In this document: positions 44,645 to 53,035 of the stretch, in pieces | How the letters are laid out: each line of letters starts with the position of its first letter | How positions within the stretch are numbered: the first letter of the stretch is position 1 | NCBI RefSeq assembly: GCF_000184345.1 | Contig: NC_017583.1 | Location: 558,001 to 622,000, forward strand | Direction of reading: 5' to 3' | Source of the DNA: Spirochaeta thermophila DSM 6578 | GTDB taxonomy: Bacteria; Spirochaetota; Spirochaetia; Winmispirales; Winmispiraceae | Length of the DNA stretch: 64,000 bases | Translations under genes and position numbers: made by a program | Notes under the pieces: model-generated | The model's input: the letters and a program-made list of their open reading frames with translations, nothing else | Databases searched by the model: none | Told to the model about the DNA's origin: nothing

Positions 44645-44673
44645 AGTATATGCCGACGGCCTCGAAAAGTGAA
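44645..44673 (-). promoter_or_regulatory. Predicted pgl promoter abutting the IS
   Basis: Minus-strand TTCACT (44673-44668), 17 bases, TATACT (44650-44645). The -35 lies within the 8-base target duplicated by the IS256-type element, which starts at 44676. Predicted transcript start about 44638. Confidence 0.55.
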
Positions 44674-44675
44674 TA

Positions 44676-46019
44676 GGGACTGTAACATCGAGTGTTGAAA
44701 AAGGCGGGGAAAAAAGATAAGGGGTATCTCCCACCACCAAACCTCTGAAAGAAGGAGGAGATACCCCATGAAGCGTGGTAACACACGCACACTGATTGAT
44801 ACACAGTATACCCTCTCTGATCTGATGAAGCAAGTGGAGGCCCAACTCCGGGAGGAGGTGCGCCACACCTACAAGACGTACCTGGAGCACCTCCTTGAGA
44901 CGCTGAGAGAGGAGGCAGTGGGACGACCACGATATGCACGAGGGGAGGCTGAGAAGGCACCGTACTACCGGTACGGCTACAGAAAGTGGAAGAGCGTGCA
45001 GACCCCCTGGGGGCCGATCGAGGAGGTACGCGTGCCCCGCATTCGCACCGGCGGGGGGAAGGAGGTAAAGCTGGTCGCCTATGAGCAGAGGCTCGTGGCC
45101 CTCGCTGAGCAGCTCCTCCTTGGGTATGTGAGAGGGATGAGCGCGCGGACGTGGGCCATTCTGTTACGGGAGCTGGGGATAGGAGAGGCTCACCCGCAGA
45201 CACTCCTGCGGCTCATAAAGCGTCTTCGTGAGGAGAAGGAGCAGTGGCGGAGGAGGTCCCTTAGAGGAGTGAAGGCCCTTGTGCTGGATGGAGTGTGGGC
45301 AAAGAGGCGTGGGAGGGGTCAGAAGAAGCTGGTTGTCCTGAGTGCCGTGGGGGTGAAGGAGGACGGATCTCATGAGCTCCTCGACTGGGTGGTTGCGGAG
45401 CAGGAGGACCGGGCGAGCTACGAGCGACTCCTTACCAAACTCTATGAGCGAGGGCTTGAGGAGGTGGAGCTGGTGGTGGCCGATGAGGCAGAGGGGATCT
45501 GGCAGGCGGTGGAGACCGTGTATCCTGAGGCGAAGAAGCAGGTATGCCTCTGGCACCTGCAATGCACCCTTGAGCAGAAGCTTCTGCAGGATATGGGGGA
45601 CCAGAAGGGGAAGAAGGCTCACCTCCAGGAGGAGAGGCGAGCCTTTCGGACTGAGTACTGGAGGCTCTTTGAGGCAGGAGGGAAGGAGGAGGCAGAGGAA
45701 GCGTTCGAGGCATTCGTGAAGAAGTGGGCGACGAAGGCCCCCCGGATGACGGCTGCTCTCCTGTGGCGGAAGGAGCGGCTCTTCTCCTATCTGGAGTTAC
45801 CCTATGAGTGGAAGGAGAAGGTGAGGACGAGCAACCTTGCGGAGAACATGTTTCGGCACATGAGAAGCTTTCTACGGAGGTATCCTGGGTATATGAGCCG
45901 TGCCCATGCAGATGAGGTGGTAGGCCTCTACGTGGTGGGCATGCAGGTGATACAAGAGGTGGGGAGATGCACCCCTTATCAACTCCAGCTCAATTTCAAC
46001 ACTCCCCCTTGACAGTGCC
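44676..46019 (+). mobile_element. Intact IS256-type element, 1344 bp
   Basis: Ends GGGACTGTAACATCGAGTG (left) and the complement of GGCACTGTCAAGGGGGAGTG (right), imperfect inverted repeats sharing ACTGT, AA and GAGTGTTGAAA. An 8-base target duplication AGTGAATA is present at 44668-44675 and 46020-46027, the size expected for this family. It carries one transposase gene. It separates pgl from tRNA-Thr, both of which keep their promoters. Confidence 0.93.
44768..46012 (+). CDS. IS256-type transposase, intact
   Basis: 414-residue Mutator-superfamily transposase. GAAGGAGGAG precedes the ATG. Landmarks: LVLDGVWAKRRGRGQ (first catalytic Asp), VADEAEGIWQAVE with CLWHLQ (second), and TSNLAENMFRHMRSFL (Glu), plus a cysteine-poor, lysine-rich N-terminus. 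It is full length compared with the truncated copy at 6732-7901. Confidence 0.94.
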   Translation: MKRGNTRTLIDTQYTLSDLMKQVEAQLREEVRHTYKTYLEHLLETLREEAVGRPRYARGEAEKAPYYRYGYRKWKSVQTPWGPIEEVRVPRIRTGGGKEVKLVAYEQRLVALAEQLLLGYVRGMSARTWAILLRELGIGEAHPQTLLRLIKRLREEKEQWRRRSLRGVKALVLDGVWAKRRGRGQKKLVVLSAVGVKEDGSHELLDWVVAEQEDRASYERLLTKLYERGLEEVELVVADEAEGIWQAVETVYPEAKKQVCLWHLQCTLEQKLLQDMGDQKGKKAHLQEERRAFRTEYWRLFEAGGKEEAEEAFEAFVKKWATKAPRMTAALLWRKERLFSYLELPYEWKEKVRTSNLAENMFRHMRSFLRRYPGYMSRAHADEVVGLYVVGMQVIQEVGRCTPYQLQLNFNTPP

Positions 46020-46034
46020 AGTGAATAGGATGCG

Positions 46035-46063
46035 TTGACAAAGACGCGCAGTTTTGCTATCTT
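46035..46063 (+). promoter_or_regulatory. Promoter of the tRNA-Thr/rpmG/secE/nusG unit
   Basis: TTGACA (46035-46040), 17 bases, TATCTT (46058-46063), 16 bases before the tRNA 5' end. It begins eight bases after the IS256-type target repeat. Confidence 0.8.
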
Positions 46064-46079
46064 ATGTTCCACACTGGAT

Positions 46080-46152
46080 GCCTCTGTAGCTCAGTCGGTA
46101 GAGCACATCCATGGTAAGGATGGGGTCACCGGTTCAAGTCCGGTCGGAGGCT
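46080..46152 (+). tRNA. tRNA-Thr (anticodon GGT)
   Basis: Full cloverleaf: acceptor GCCTCTG/CGGAGGC with discriminator T, D arm GCTC/GAGC, anticodon stem CATCC/GGATG with loop ATGGTAA (anticodon GGT), T arm ACCGG-TTCAAGT-CCGGT. The CCA end is not encoded. Position ahead of rpmG is typical of bacterial secE-nusG neighbourhoods. Confidence 0.96.
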
Positions 46153-46183
46153 CTTTCGTTATTGGTGAAAGGAGCGCGTATAG

Positions 46184-46354
46184 ATGGCAAAGAAGGGAAA
46201 GGCAGTCGAGATCATCGCCCTCGCATGTTCCGAGTGCAACAGACGCAACTACACCACGAAGAAGAACCGGAAGCTCCAGGGCAAGCTCCAGCTGAGAAAG
46301 TACTGCCCGTTCGACAGGAAGCACACCCTTCATGTGGAGACAAGGGTCAAATAG
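46184..46354 (+). CDS. rpmG: 50S ribosomal protein L33
   Basis: 56-residue ribosomal protein too short for many gene callers: [20 protein letters not shown], then [10 protein letters not shown] and [23 protein letters not shown] and the later YCP are the zinc-type L33 cysteines. AAAGGAG precedes the ATG at suitable distance. Lies between the two tRNA genes. Confidence 0.95.
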   Translation: MAKKGKAVEIIALACSECNRRNYTTKKNRKLQGKLQLRKYCPFDRKHTLHVETRVK

Positions 46355-46367
46355 CTGTCGTGTAGAT

Positions 46368-46441
46368 AGGCCAGTAGCTCCAATTGGTAGAGCGCCGGTC
46401 TCCAAAACCGGATGTTGCAGGTTCGAGTCCTGCCTGGCCTG
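46368..46441 (+). tRNA. tRNA-Trp (anticodon CCA)
   Basis: Acceptor AGGCCAG/CTGGCCT with discriminator G, D arm GCTC/GAGC, anticodon stem CCGGT/ACCGG with loop CTCCAAA (anticodon CCA), T arm with GTTCGAGTC. CCA is not fully encoded. It lies 13 bases after rpmG and 23 before secE. Confidence 0.96.
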
Positions 46442-46464
46442 CATATTTTTTTAGGAGTGCCGGG

Positions 46465-46644
46465 ATGCGAAAGATCATACAGTTCTTCAAAGATGTGTGG
46501 GCGGAGATGAAGCGGGTCACCTGGCCCTCGTGGGAGGATGTGCAGGGTTCCACTCAGGTGGTCATCGTCTCGGTGGCGATCTTCGCCCTGGTGCTCGGGG
46601 CGGTGGACCTCTTGCTCCTGTTTCTGCTCGACGTGATATTCTAG
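46465..46644 (+). CDS. secE: Protein translocase subunit SecE
   Basis: 59-residue single-span form of SecE, clamp of the SecY channel. Amphipathic helix FFKDVWAEMKRVTWPSWEDV is the family signature, followed by one membrane helix (VVIVSVAIFALVLGAVDLLLLFLL). TAGGAG precedes ATG 46465. Confidence 0.95.
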   Translation: MRKIIQFFKDVWAEMKRVTWPSWEDVQGSTQVVIVSVAIFALVLGAVDLLLLFLLDVIF

Positions 46645-46659
46645 GAAAAGGCGGGTTCG

Positions 46660-47214
46660 ATGGCACGGGGATGGTATGTCCTCCATACGTACACTGGGTA
46701 TGAGAACAGGGTCGAGAAGACGCTGCGGAAGTTCATGGAGGAAGAGCCATATTCCCGGTACATCCTCGACGTGAAGGTGCCGGAGGAAGAGGTCGTCGAG
46801 GTGAAGGACGGTAAACGGAAGGTGACCACCCGGAAGTTTCTCCCGGGTTATGTCCTCGTCGAGCTGGACCTTCCGGATATCGGCTGGCGGGATGTGTGTG
46901 CACAGATCCGTCGTATCAACGGGGTGACGGGGTTCGTGGGGACCACGGGGCAGAGCAAGCCGCACCCCATCTCCCAAGAGGAGCTCAGACAGATCCTCCA
47001 GAAGACCGGGGAACTCAAGGGTGAACGGCATCTCCGTTTCGGTGAGACCTTCTCCGTGGGTGAAACGGTCCGCATCGTGGAAGGGCCTTTCGAGTCCTTC
47101 ACCGGAACCATCGAGGAAGTGAACGAGGAGCGGAGAAAGCTCCGTGTCCTGGTGGGAATCTTCGGGCGGGCGACGCCCATCGAGGTGGATTTCCTCCAGG
47201 TGGAGAAGATATAG
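46660..47214 (+). CDS. nusG: Transcription termination/antitermination factor NusG
   Basis: 184 residues: NGN domain ([47 protein letters not shown]) that binds the RNA polymerase clamp, and a C-terminal KOW domain ([19 protein letters not shown]). Follows secE by 15 bases. Confidence 0.97.
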   Translation: MARGWYVLHTYTGYENRVEKTLRKFMEEEPYSRYILDVKVPEEEVVEVKDGKRKVTTRKFLPGYVLVELDLPDIGWRDVCAQIRRINGVTGFVGTTGQSKPHPISQEELRQILQKTGELKGERHLRFGETFSVGETVRIVEGPFESFTGTIEEVNEERRKLRVLVGIFGRATPIEVDFLQVEKI

Positions 47215-47237
47215 GGAGAGAGTCTCTCTCCGGACTA

Positions 47238-47269
47238 CTGGGAGCCCCTCGCCGGGGCGATCGTACCAG
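47238..47269 (+). promoter_or_regulatory. Probable ribosomal protein L1 autoregulatory site
   Basis: Between nusG and rplK the RNA can fold as CTGG-(GAG)-CCCC-TCGCC-GGGG-(CGATCGTA)-CCAG: two short helices around an asymmetric internal loop GAG/GAUCGUA, like the L1 site in 23S rRNA (GGGAG ... GAAAUACC). It ends directly at the rplK ribosome-binding site AAGGAG, so L1 binding would block translation of rplK-rplA. Another hairpin GGAGAGA/TCTCTCC lies just upstream at about 47215-47231. Confidence 0.65.
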
Positions 47270-47282
47270 AAGGAGCAGACTG

Positions 47283-47714
47283 ATGGCGAAGAAAGAGGTG
47301 ACCGCAGTCCTCAAGTTGCAGCTGCCGGCGCAGCAGGCCACTCCCGCGCCTCCCGTCGGGCCGGCCCTCGGTCCTCACGGGGTGAGTGCGCCGCAGTTCG
47401 TGCAGCAGTTCAACGACGCCACCAAGAACGTCGAGCCGGGGCTCATCGTTCCGGTGGTGATCACCATCTACAAGGATCGCACCTTCACGTTCGAGCTCAA
47501 GACTCCACCTGCCGCGGTGCTCATCAAGAAGGCCCTCGGTATCGAGAAGGGGTCGGCAGAACCTCACAAGGTGAAGGTGGGCAAGCTCACCAAGGAGCAG
47601 CTGCGCGCGATTGCGGAGCAGAAGATGCCGGATCTCAACGCCAACGATATCGAGGCGGCCATGAGGATCATCAAGGGGACCGCCCGCAGCATGGGTGTGG
47701 AAGTGGAGGGCTAG
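47283..47714 (+). CDS. rplK: 50S ribosomal protein L11
   Basis: 143 residues forming the GTPase-associated centre with 23S rRNA. Signature [20 protein letters not shown] and C-terminal RNA-binding domain ([32 protein letters not shown]). One base separates its stop from the L1 start, implying coupling. Confidence 0.98.
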   Translation: MAKKEVTAVLKLQLPAQQATPAPPVGPALGPHGVSAPQFVQQFNDATKNVEPGLIVPVVITIYKDRTFTFELKTPPAAVLIKKALGIEKGSAEPHKVKVGKLTKEQLRAIAEQKMPDLNANDIEAAMRIIKGTARSMGVEVEG

Positions 47715-47715
47715 T

Positions 47716-48396
47716 ATGGCGCGACACGGAAAGAAGTACCTGGAGGCGGTGAAGAAGTATGCCCGGCAGGAGCGGTATCCGCTCGAGCGGGCGGTGGAGC
47801 TCGTGAAGGAGCTCTCCTATGCGAACTTCGACGAGACCGTGGAGCTCTCGGTCAAGGTGAACCTCAAGAAGGGACAGACGGTGCGCGGCACCGTGACCCT
47901 GCCGCACAAATTCGGTCAGGAGAAGCGCATCCTCGTCTTCGCGAGGGGCGACAAGGCCGAAGAGGCCCGTGAGGCGGGTGCGACCTATGTGGGTGATACC
48001 GATCTCGTCGAGAAGATACAGCAGGGGTGGCTCGACTTCGATGTGGCGGTGGCCACTCCCGACATGATGAAGGAAGTGGGGAAGCTCGGGCCCATCCTCG
48101 GGCGCCGCGGGCTCATGCCCAATCCCAAGGTGGGAACCGTGACCATGGACATAAAGGGAGCGGTGGAGAACCTCAAGCAGGGCCAGGTGGAGTTTCGGGC
48201 CGACAAGACGGGGGTCGTCCACCTCGCGGTGGGGAAGGTCTCCATGGAGCCCGAGAAGATCGTGGAGAATGTGAACGTGGCCCTCGATGAGATGCGGCAC
48301 CGGCGCCCGGCCGATACGAAGGGGGCGTTCATCAAGTCCGTGACCCTCTCGTCCACCATGGGGCCGGGGGTCAAAGTCAAGTGGGACGAGCGATAA
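47716..48396 (+). CDS. rplA: 50S ribosomal protein L1
   Basis: 226 residues; L1-stalk protein and translational repressor of rplKA. Blocks: ARHGKKYLEA, FDETVELSVKVNLKKGQ, LMPNPKVGTVT and SVTLSSTMGPGVKV. Start ATG 47716 rather than the open codons inside rplK. Confidence 0.98.
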   Translation: MARHGKKYLEAVKKYARQERYPLERAVELVKELSYANFDETVELSVKVNLKKGQTVRGTVTLPHKFGQEKRILVFARGDKAEEAREAGATYVGDTDLVEKIQQGWLDFDVAVATPDMMKEVGKLGPILGRRGLMPNPKVGTVTMDIKGAVENLKQGQVEFRADKTGVVHLAVGKVSMEPEKIVENVNVALDEMRHRRPADTKGAFIKSVTLSSTMGPGVKVKWDER

Positions 48397-48406
48397 GGAG
48401 ACGGCC

Positions 48407-48937
48407 ATGTATACCACACGAGTGACCGAGAAGAAGCGCGCGCGCGTGGAAGAGATAAAGAAGATCCTCGAGGAAGGGAAGGGGTATATCTTTGCGGACT
48501 ACCGGGGCCTTACGGTGGAGCAGATCACCAGGCTCAGGAACGAGCTGCGCCAGCAGCAGGCCATCCTCAAGGTGGTGAAGAATCGCTTTGCGAAGCTCGC
48601 CTTCTCCGAGCTCGAGATAACGGGTCTGGACGAGGTCCTGCTGGGGCCCACGGTCGTGGCGGTGGCCAAGGAAGATCCCGCGGTGGTGGCGAAGACCATC
48701 TTCAAGTACGTGAACGAGACGCCCATCAAGGTGAAGGCGGGATACATCGACGGCCAGCTCTACGGTGCGCAGCAGGTGGAGGCCATCTCCAAGCTGCCGT
48801 CGAGGGCCGAGCTCCTGGCCACGCTCATGGGGACCATGAATGCGCCGCTCCAGAACCTGGTGTACGCGCTCAACGGGGTGACCACCAAGCTGGTGAGGAC
48901 CCTCAAGGCGCTCGCCGACAAGATGGAACAGGGGTGA
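48407..48937 (+). CDS. rplJ: 50S ribosomal protein L10
   Basis: 176 residues; base of the L7/L12 stalk. N-terminal KKARVEEIKKILEEGKG-like helix and FADYRGLTVEQITRLRNELR are family features; the C-terminal helix (MNAPLQNLVYALNGVTTKLVRTLKAL) docks L7/L12 dimers. Only 10 bases separate it from rplA, leaving no room for the usual L10 leader. Confidence 0.98.
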   Translation: MYTTRVTEKKRARVEEIKKILEEGKGYIFADYRGLTVEQITRLRNELRQQQAILKVVKNRFAKLAFSELEITGLDEVLLGPTVVAVAKEDPAVVAKTIFKYVNETPIKVKAGYIDGQLYGAQQVEAISKLPSRAELLATLMGTMNAPLQNLVYALNGVTTKLVRTLKALADKMEQG

Positions 48938-48941
48938 TATC

Positions 48942-48983
48942 CATCAGCGTTAGTCTTCATGACTTGCCATGCTATCGCTGATG
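48942..48983 (+). promoter_or_regulatory. Hairpin between rplJ and rplL
   Basis: CATCAGCG (48942-48949) pairs perfectly with CGCTGATG (48976-48983) across a 26-base loop in the 81-base rplJ-rplL spacer. Could be a processing or translational control element that raises L7/L12 output relative to L10; no promoter is obvious. Confidence 0.55.
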
Positions 48984-49018
48984 AATCAAACAATACTACA
49001 TTGAGAGGAGAAGATAAT

Positions 49019-49405
49019 ATGGCAAAGCTCAGTACCGAAGAGATCCTGGACGCGATTTCGCAGATGACCGTGCTCGAAGTGGCCGAGCTCGTCAAGGCCA
49101 TGGAGGAGAAGTTCGGTGTGACCGCGGCGGCCCCCGTGGCGGTGGCGGCGGCTCCCGCTGCCGGTGCAGCAGCTCCCCAGGAGGAGGAGAAGAGCGAGTT
49201 CGACGTGATCCTCAAGGGAGTGGCCGACGGGAAGAAGATCCCGGTCATCAAAGTGGTCCGGGAGGTCATGGGCCTCGGTCTCAAGGAGGCCAAGGACTTC
49301 GTGGAGGCTCCGGGTAAGGCCGTCAAGGAAGGGGTCTCCAAACAGGAAGCCGAAGAGCTCAAGAAAAAACTCGAAGAAGCAGGTGCCGTTGTCGAGATTA
49401 AATAA
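49019..49405 (+). CDS. rplL: 50S ribosomal protein L7/L12
   Basis: 128 residues: N-terminal dimerisation domain ([20 protein letters not shown]), Ala/Pro hinge ([18 protein letters not shown]) and C-terminal factor-binding domain ([20 protein letters not shown]). GAGAGGAG precedes the ATG. Present in multiple copies on the ribosome. Confidence 0.98.
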   Translation: MAKLSTEEILDAISQMTVLEVAELVKAMEEKFGVTAAAPVAVAAAPAAGAAAPQEEEKSEFDVILKGVADGKKIPVIKVVREVMGLGLKEAKDFVEAPGKAVKEGVSKQEAEELKKKLEEAGAVVEIK

Positions 49406-49437
49406 GGATGCACGATACAACCTGCAGTGCGATTCTC

Positions 49438-49470
49438 ACACCACCAGACCCGGGTCTGGTGGTGTATTTT
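49438..49470 (+). terminator. Terminator/attenuator between rplL and rpoB
   Basis: A perfect 14-base palindromic arm ACACCACCAGACCC / GGGTCTGGTGGTGT (49438-49465), followed by ATTTTCTC. No spacer loop is encoded, so the tip must open to CCGG. Similar attenuators between rplL and rpoB adjust polymerase to ribosomal protein ratio in other bacteria; partial read-through is expected because no promoter is evident before rpoB. Confidence 0.8.
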
Positions 49471-49529
49471 CTCATGATCATCCAGGTCTGCTTCTTGTGT
49501 AAACCCATTACTCTGTAGGGGGAAACCTG

Positions 49530-52500
49530 ATGTTTAGCAGAGACACCGAGGTAACACGCCAGCTCCTCACCACCGGAAGGCCGGAGGTGATGGATCTGCC
49601 GAATCTTCTCGAAGTCCAGTTTAGTTCATACGAGAAGTTTCTGCAAGCCGAAAAGATAAGGAAAGGGGAACCTCTCGCGGTTCAGGGCCTGGAGGAGGTC
49701 TTCCGGTCCTCCTTCCCCATAGAGAGTCCCAACGGCGACATGCGTCTCGAGTATGACTTCTACACCCTGGATTTCGAGGCCATCAAGTACTCCGAAGAGG
49801 AGTGCAAAAGGAAGGGGTTGACCTACGCGGTGCCGCTCAAGGCGCAGATCAACCTCATCTTTCTCGAAACCGGCGAGATTCGTCAGAAGATGATCTATCT
49901 CGGTGATATCCCCCTCATGACCGACAGGGGGACGTTCATCATCAACGGGGCTGAGCGCGTGGTGGTGAGCCAGATCCATCGATCGCCGGGCGTCATCTTC
50001 TCCCACGAGAAAGGTGTCTATGGAGCCCGTATCATCCCCTACAGAGGCTCGTGGCTGGAGTTCGAAGTCGACGCCAAGAAGGACCTCATCTATGCGAAAA
50101 TAGATAGAAAGAAACGGATACTCGGGACCCTCTTCCTCCGTGCTCTCGGGTTCGATACGAGGGAGAAGATCATCTCGGCCTTCTACGAGACGAAGGAGGT
50201 GACGGTTTCCTCGGAGACGAAGGATGAGGTGGTGGGAAGGGTGCTCGCCCGGGACGTGTACACGGGCGAAGGCTCCGATCAGAAGAAGCTCCTCCGTGCA
50301 GGAGCGAAGATCCACCCCCACGAGATGGACGAGCTCCTCCATGCCGGCGTGGAGCGCGTGTGGGTCATCGACGACGAACATCCGGATTCCCTCCACTCCG
50401 AGGTGATCCTCAACTGTTTCGACCGCGAGGAGGCCAAGTACACCCGGGAGGAGGAGGGGACCGACGAGCCCACCAAGGAGGATGCCATCATCGCCGTGTA
50501 TTCGGCCATCATGCCCGGGGATCCCATCACCATAGAGAACGCGGAGAAGGACCTCCAGGCCATGTTCTTCTCCGAGCGCCGCTACGACCTCGGCGACGTG
50601 GGGCGCTACAAGTTGAACAAGAAGTTCGACTACGATCCTCCCCTCTCGAGCACGGTGCTCACGCTCGACGACATCGTGAACACCATGCGCCACCTCATCA
50701 AGGTGTATATCGGCGAGGAACCGGTGGACGATATCGACCACCTCGGAAACCGGCGCGTGAGATCGGTGGGAGAGCTCCTCACCGCCGAGCTCAAGACTGC
50801 CTTCTCCCGGATGGAGCGTATCGCAAAGGAACGCATGTCGCTCAAGGAGAGCGATACGATAAAGCCTCAGGACCTCATCTCCATAAAGCCCATCGTGGCG
50901 GCCATCAAGGAGTTCTTCGGCTCGAGCCAGCTCTCTCAGTTCATGGATCAGGTGAACCCGCTCTCCGAGCTCACCCACAAGCGGCGGCTCAATGCCCTCG
51001 GGCCCGGAGGGCTTTCCCGTGAGCGGGCGGGATTCGAGGTGCGGGACGTACACTACACCCACTACGGGAGGATGTGTCCCATCGAGACACCGGAAGGGCC
51101 GAACATCGGGCTCATCCTCTCGCTCGCACTCTACGCGCGGGTGAACGAGTACGGATTCCTCGAGGCCCCCTACCGGAAGGTGAAGGACGGCCGCGTCACG
51201 AACGAGATCGAGTACCTCACGGCCATGGACGAGGAGAAGTATTTCATCGCCCAGGCGAATGCGCCCATCGACGAGGAGGGCCGGTTCCTCACAGATCAGG
51301 TCTCGGTGAGGAAGGGGGGCGACTATACCACCCGGCCGCCCGAGACGATCCAGTACATGGATGTCTCGCCGCGGCAGACCGTGTCCGCATCGGCCTCGCT
51401 CATCCCCTTCCTCGAGCATGACGACGCGAACCGGGCCCTCATGGGGTCGAACATGCAGCGCCAGGCCGTGCCCCTCATCTTTCCGGAGCCCCCCAGGGTG
51501 GGGACCGGCATGGAGCGACGGTGCGCCTACGACTCCGGTGTGGTGGTGAAGGCCAGGCGTGCCGGGGTGGTGGAATACGTCTCCTCCACCAAGGTGGTGA
51601 TCAAGCCGGACGGGGTCACCGACGAGAGGGAGCGGGACATCTACTTCCTCCAGAAGTACCAGCGGACCAACCAGGATACGTGCTTCAACCAACGGCCCAT
51701 CGTGAACAAGGGGCAGCGGGTGGAGAAGGGGGACGTGCTCGCGGACGGACCCTCCACGTTCAAGGGCGAGCTCGCCCTGGGACGGAACGTGCTCGTGGCC
51801 TTCGTCCCCTGGTACGGGTACAACTTCGAGGACGCCATTCTCATCTCGGAGCGACTCCTCAAGCAGGATGTGTTCACCTCCATACATATCAAGGAGTTCT
51901 CGATAGAGGTGCGGGAGACGAAGCTGGGGCCGGAGAAGATCACCCGTGACATCCCGAACGTGAGCGAGAAACACCTCGAGCACCTCGATGAAGAGGGAAT
52001 CGTGAGGATCGGGGCCAAGGTGAAGTCGGGTTCGATCCTGGTGGGAAAGATCACTCCGAAGTCAGACGCCGAGCTCACGCCCGAATTCAAGCTCCTCAAT
52101 TCGATTTTCGGAGAAAAGGCCAAGGATGTGCGGGACACCTCACTCAGGGTGCCGCACGGCGCCGAGGGGACCGTGATCGACGTGCAGCGCCTCCGCAGGT
52201 CCGAGGGTGACGAACTTCCTCCGGGAGTGGAGGAGGTGGTGAAGGTCCTCGTGGCCTCCAAGAGGAAGCTCCAGGAAGGCGACAAGATGGCGGGACGTCA
52301 CGGGAACAAGGGGGTCATCTCCCGGGTCCTCCCGGAGGAGGACATGCCCTTCCTCGCGGACGGCACCCCGGTGGACATCTGCCTCAATCCCCTGGGCGTG
52401 CCCTCCCGAATGAACCTGGGCCAGATACTCGAGACCGAGTTGGGATGGGCTGCCGTGGCCCTCGACGAGTGGTACGCCACGCCGGTCTTCGAATCGGCGA

Positions 52501-53024
52501 GTCCCGAGATGATCGAGGAGAAGCTGAGGGAGGCGGGTCTCCCCGAGACCTCCAAGACCACCCTGTACGACGGAAGAACGGGGGAGGCCTTCCATCAGCC
52601 GGTGATGGTGGGCTACATGTACATGCTCAAGCTCAACCACCTGGTGGACGACAAGATGCACGCCCGTTCCACCGGTCCTTACTCCCTCGTGACGCAGCAG
52701 CCGCTCGGAGGAAAGGCCCAGTTCGGCGGCCAGCGTCTCGGGGAGATGGAGGTATGGGCTCTGGAGGCCTACGGCGCGGCGAATACCCTCCAGGAGCTGC
52801 TCACCATAAAGTCCGACGACATGGAAGGACGCACCAAGATCTACGAGAGCATCGTCAAGGGCGAGCCCTCGACCTCTCCGGGGATCCCGGAGTCCTTCAA
52901 TGTGCTCGTCCAGGAGCTGAGAGGCCTTGCCCTCGATATCACGGTGCAGGACACGAAGGGCAAGCCCGTTCCGCTCACCGAGCGGGACGAAGAACTCCTC
53001 ACCCGTCAGGGTGAAAAATTCTAG
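49530..53024 (+). CDS. rpoB: RNA polymerase beta subunit
   Basis: 1164 residues, catalytic subunit of RNA polymerase. Conserved segments: [15 protein letters not shown], the rifampicin region [20 protein letters not shown] followed by [33 protein letters not shown], the catalytic [19 protein letters not shown] and [10 protein letters not shown]. Position 488 is Asn where E. coli has Ser531, and Val replaces Asn518 nearby; both are in the rifampicin pocket. AGGGGG is the ribosome-binding site. Confidence 0.98.
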   Translation: MFSRDTEVTRQLLTTGRPEVMDLPNLLEVQFSSYEKFLQAEKIRKGEPLAVQGLEEVFRSSFPIESPNGDMRLEYDFYTLDFEAIKYSEEECKRKGLTYAVPLKAQINLIFLETGEIRQKMIYLGDIPLMTDRGTFIINGAERVVVSQIHRSPGVIFSHEKGVYGARIIPYRGSWLEFEVDAKKDLIYAKIDRKKRILGTLFLRALGFDTREKIISAFYETKEVTVSSETKDEVVGRVLARDVYTGEGSDQKKLLRAGAKIHPHEMDELLHAGVERVWVIDDEHPDSLHSEVILNCFDREEAKYTREEEGTDEPTKEDAIIAVYSAIMPGDPITIENAEKDLQAMFFSERRYDLGDVGRYKLNKKFDYDPPLSSTVLTLDDIVNTMRHLIKVYIGEEPVDDIDHLGNRRVRSVGELLTAELKTAFSRMERIAKERMSLKESDTIKPQDLISIKPIVAAIKEFFGSSQLSQFMDQVNPLSELTHKRRLNALGPGGLSRERAGFEVRDVHYTHYGRMCPIETPEGPNIGLILSLALYARVNEYGFLEAPYRKVKDGRVTNEIEYLTAMDEEKYFIAQANAPIDEEGRFLTDQVSVRKGGDYTTRPPETIQYMDVSPRQTVSASASLIPFLEHDDANRALMGSNMQRQAVPLIFPEPPRVGTGMERRCAYDSGVVVKARRAGVVEYVSSTKVVIKPDGVTDERERDIYFLQKYQRTNQDTCFNQRPIVNKGQRVEKGDVLADGPSTFKGELALGRNVLVAFVPWYGYNFEDAILISERLLKQDVFTSIHIKEFSIEVRETKLGPEKITRDIPNVSEKHLEHLDEEGIVRIGAKVKSGSILVGKITPKSDAELTPEFKLLNSIFGEKAKDVRDTSLRVPHGAEGTVIDVQRLRRSEGDELPPGVEEVVKVLVASKRKLQEGDKMAGRHGNKGVISRVLPEEDMPFLADGTPVDICLNPLGVPSRMNLGQILETELGWAAVALDEWYATPVFESASPEMIEEKLREAGLPETSKTTLYDGRTGEAFHQPVMVGYMYMLKLNHLVDDKMHARSTGPYSLVTQQPLGGKAQFGGQRLGEMEVWALEAYGAANTLQELLTIKSDDMEGRTKIYESIVKGEPSTSPGIPESFNVLVQELRGLALDITVQDTKGKPVPLTERDEELLTRQGEKF

Positions 53025-53035
53025 GAGGCCCGGGC

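Noticed and set aside
49626-51983. 785-codon frame antisense to rpoB
   Set aside because: Typical rpoB shadow; no ribosome-binding site or domain.
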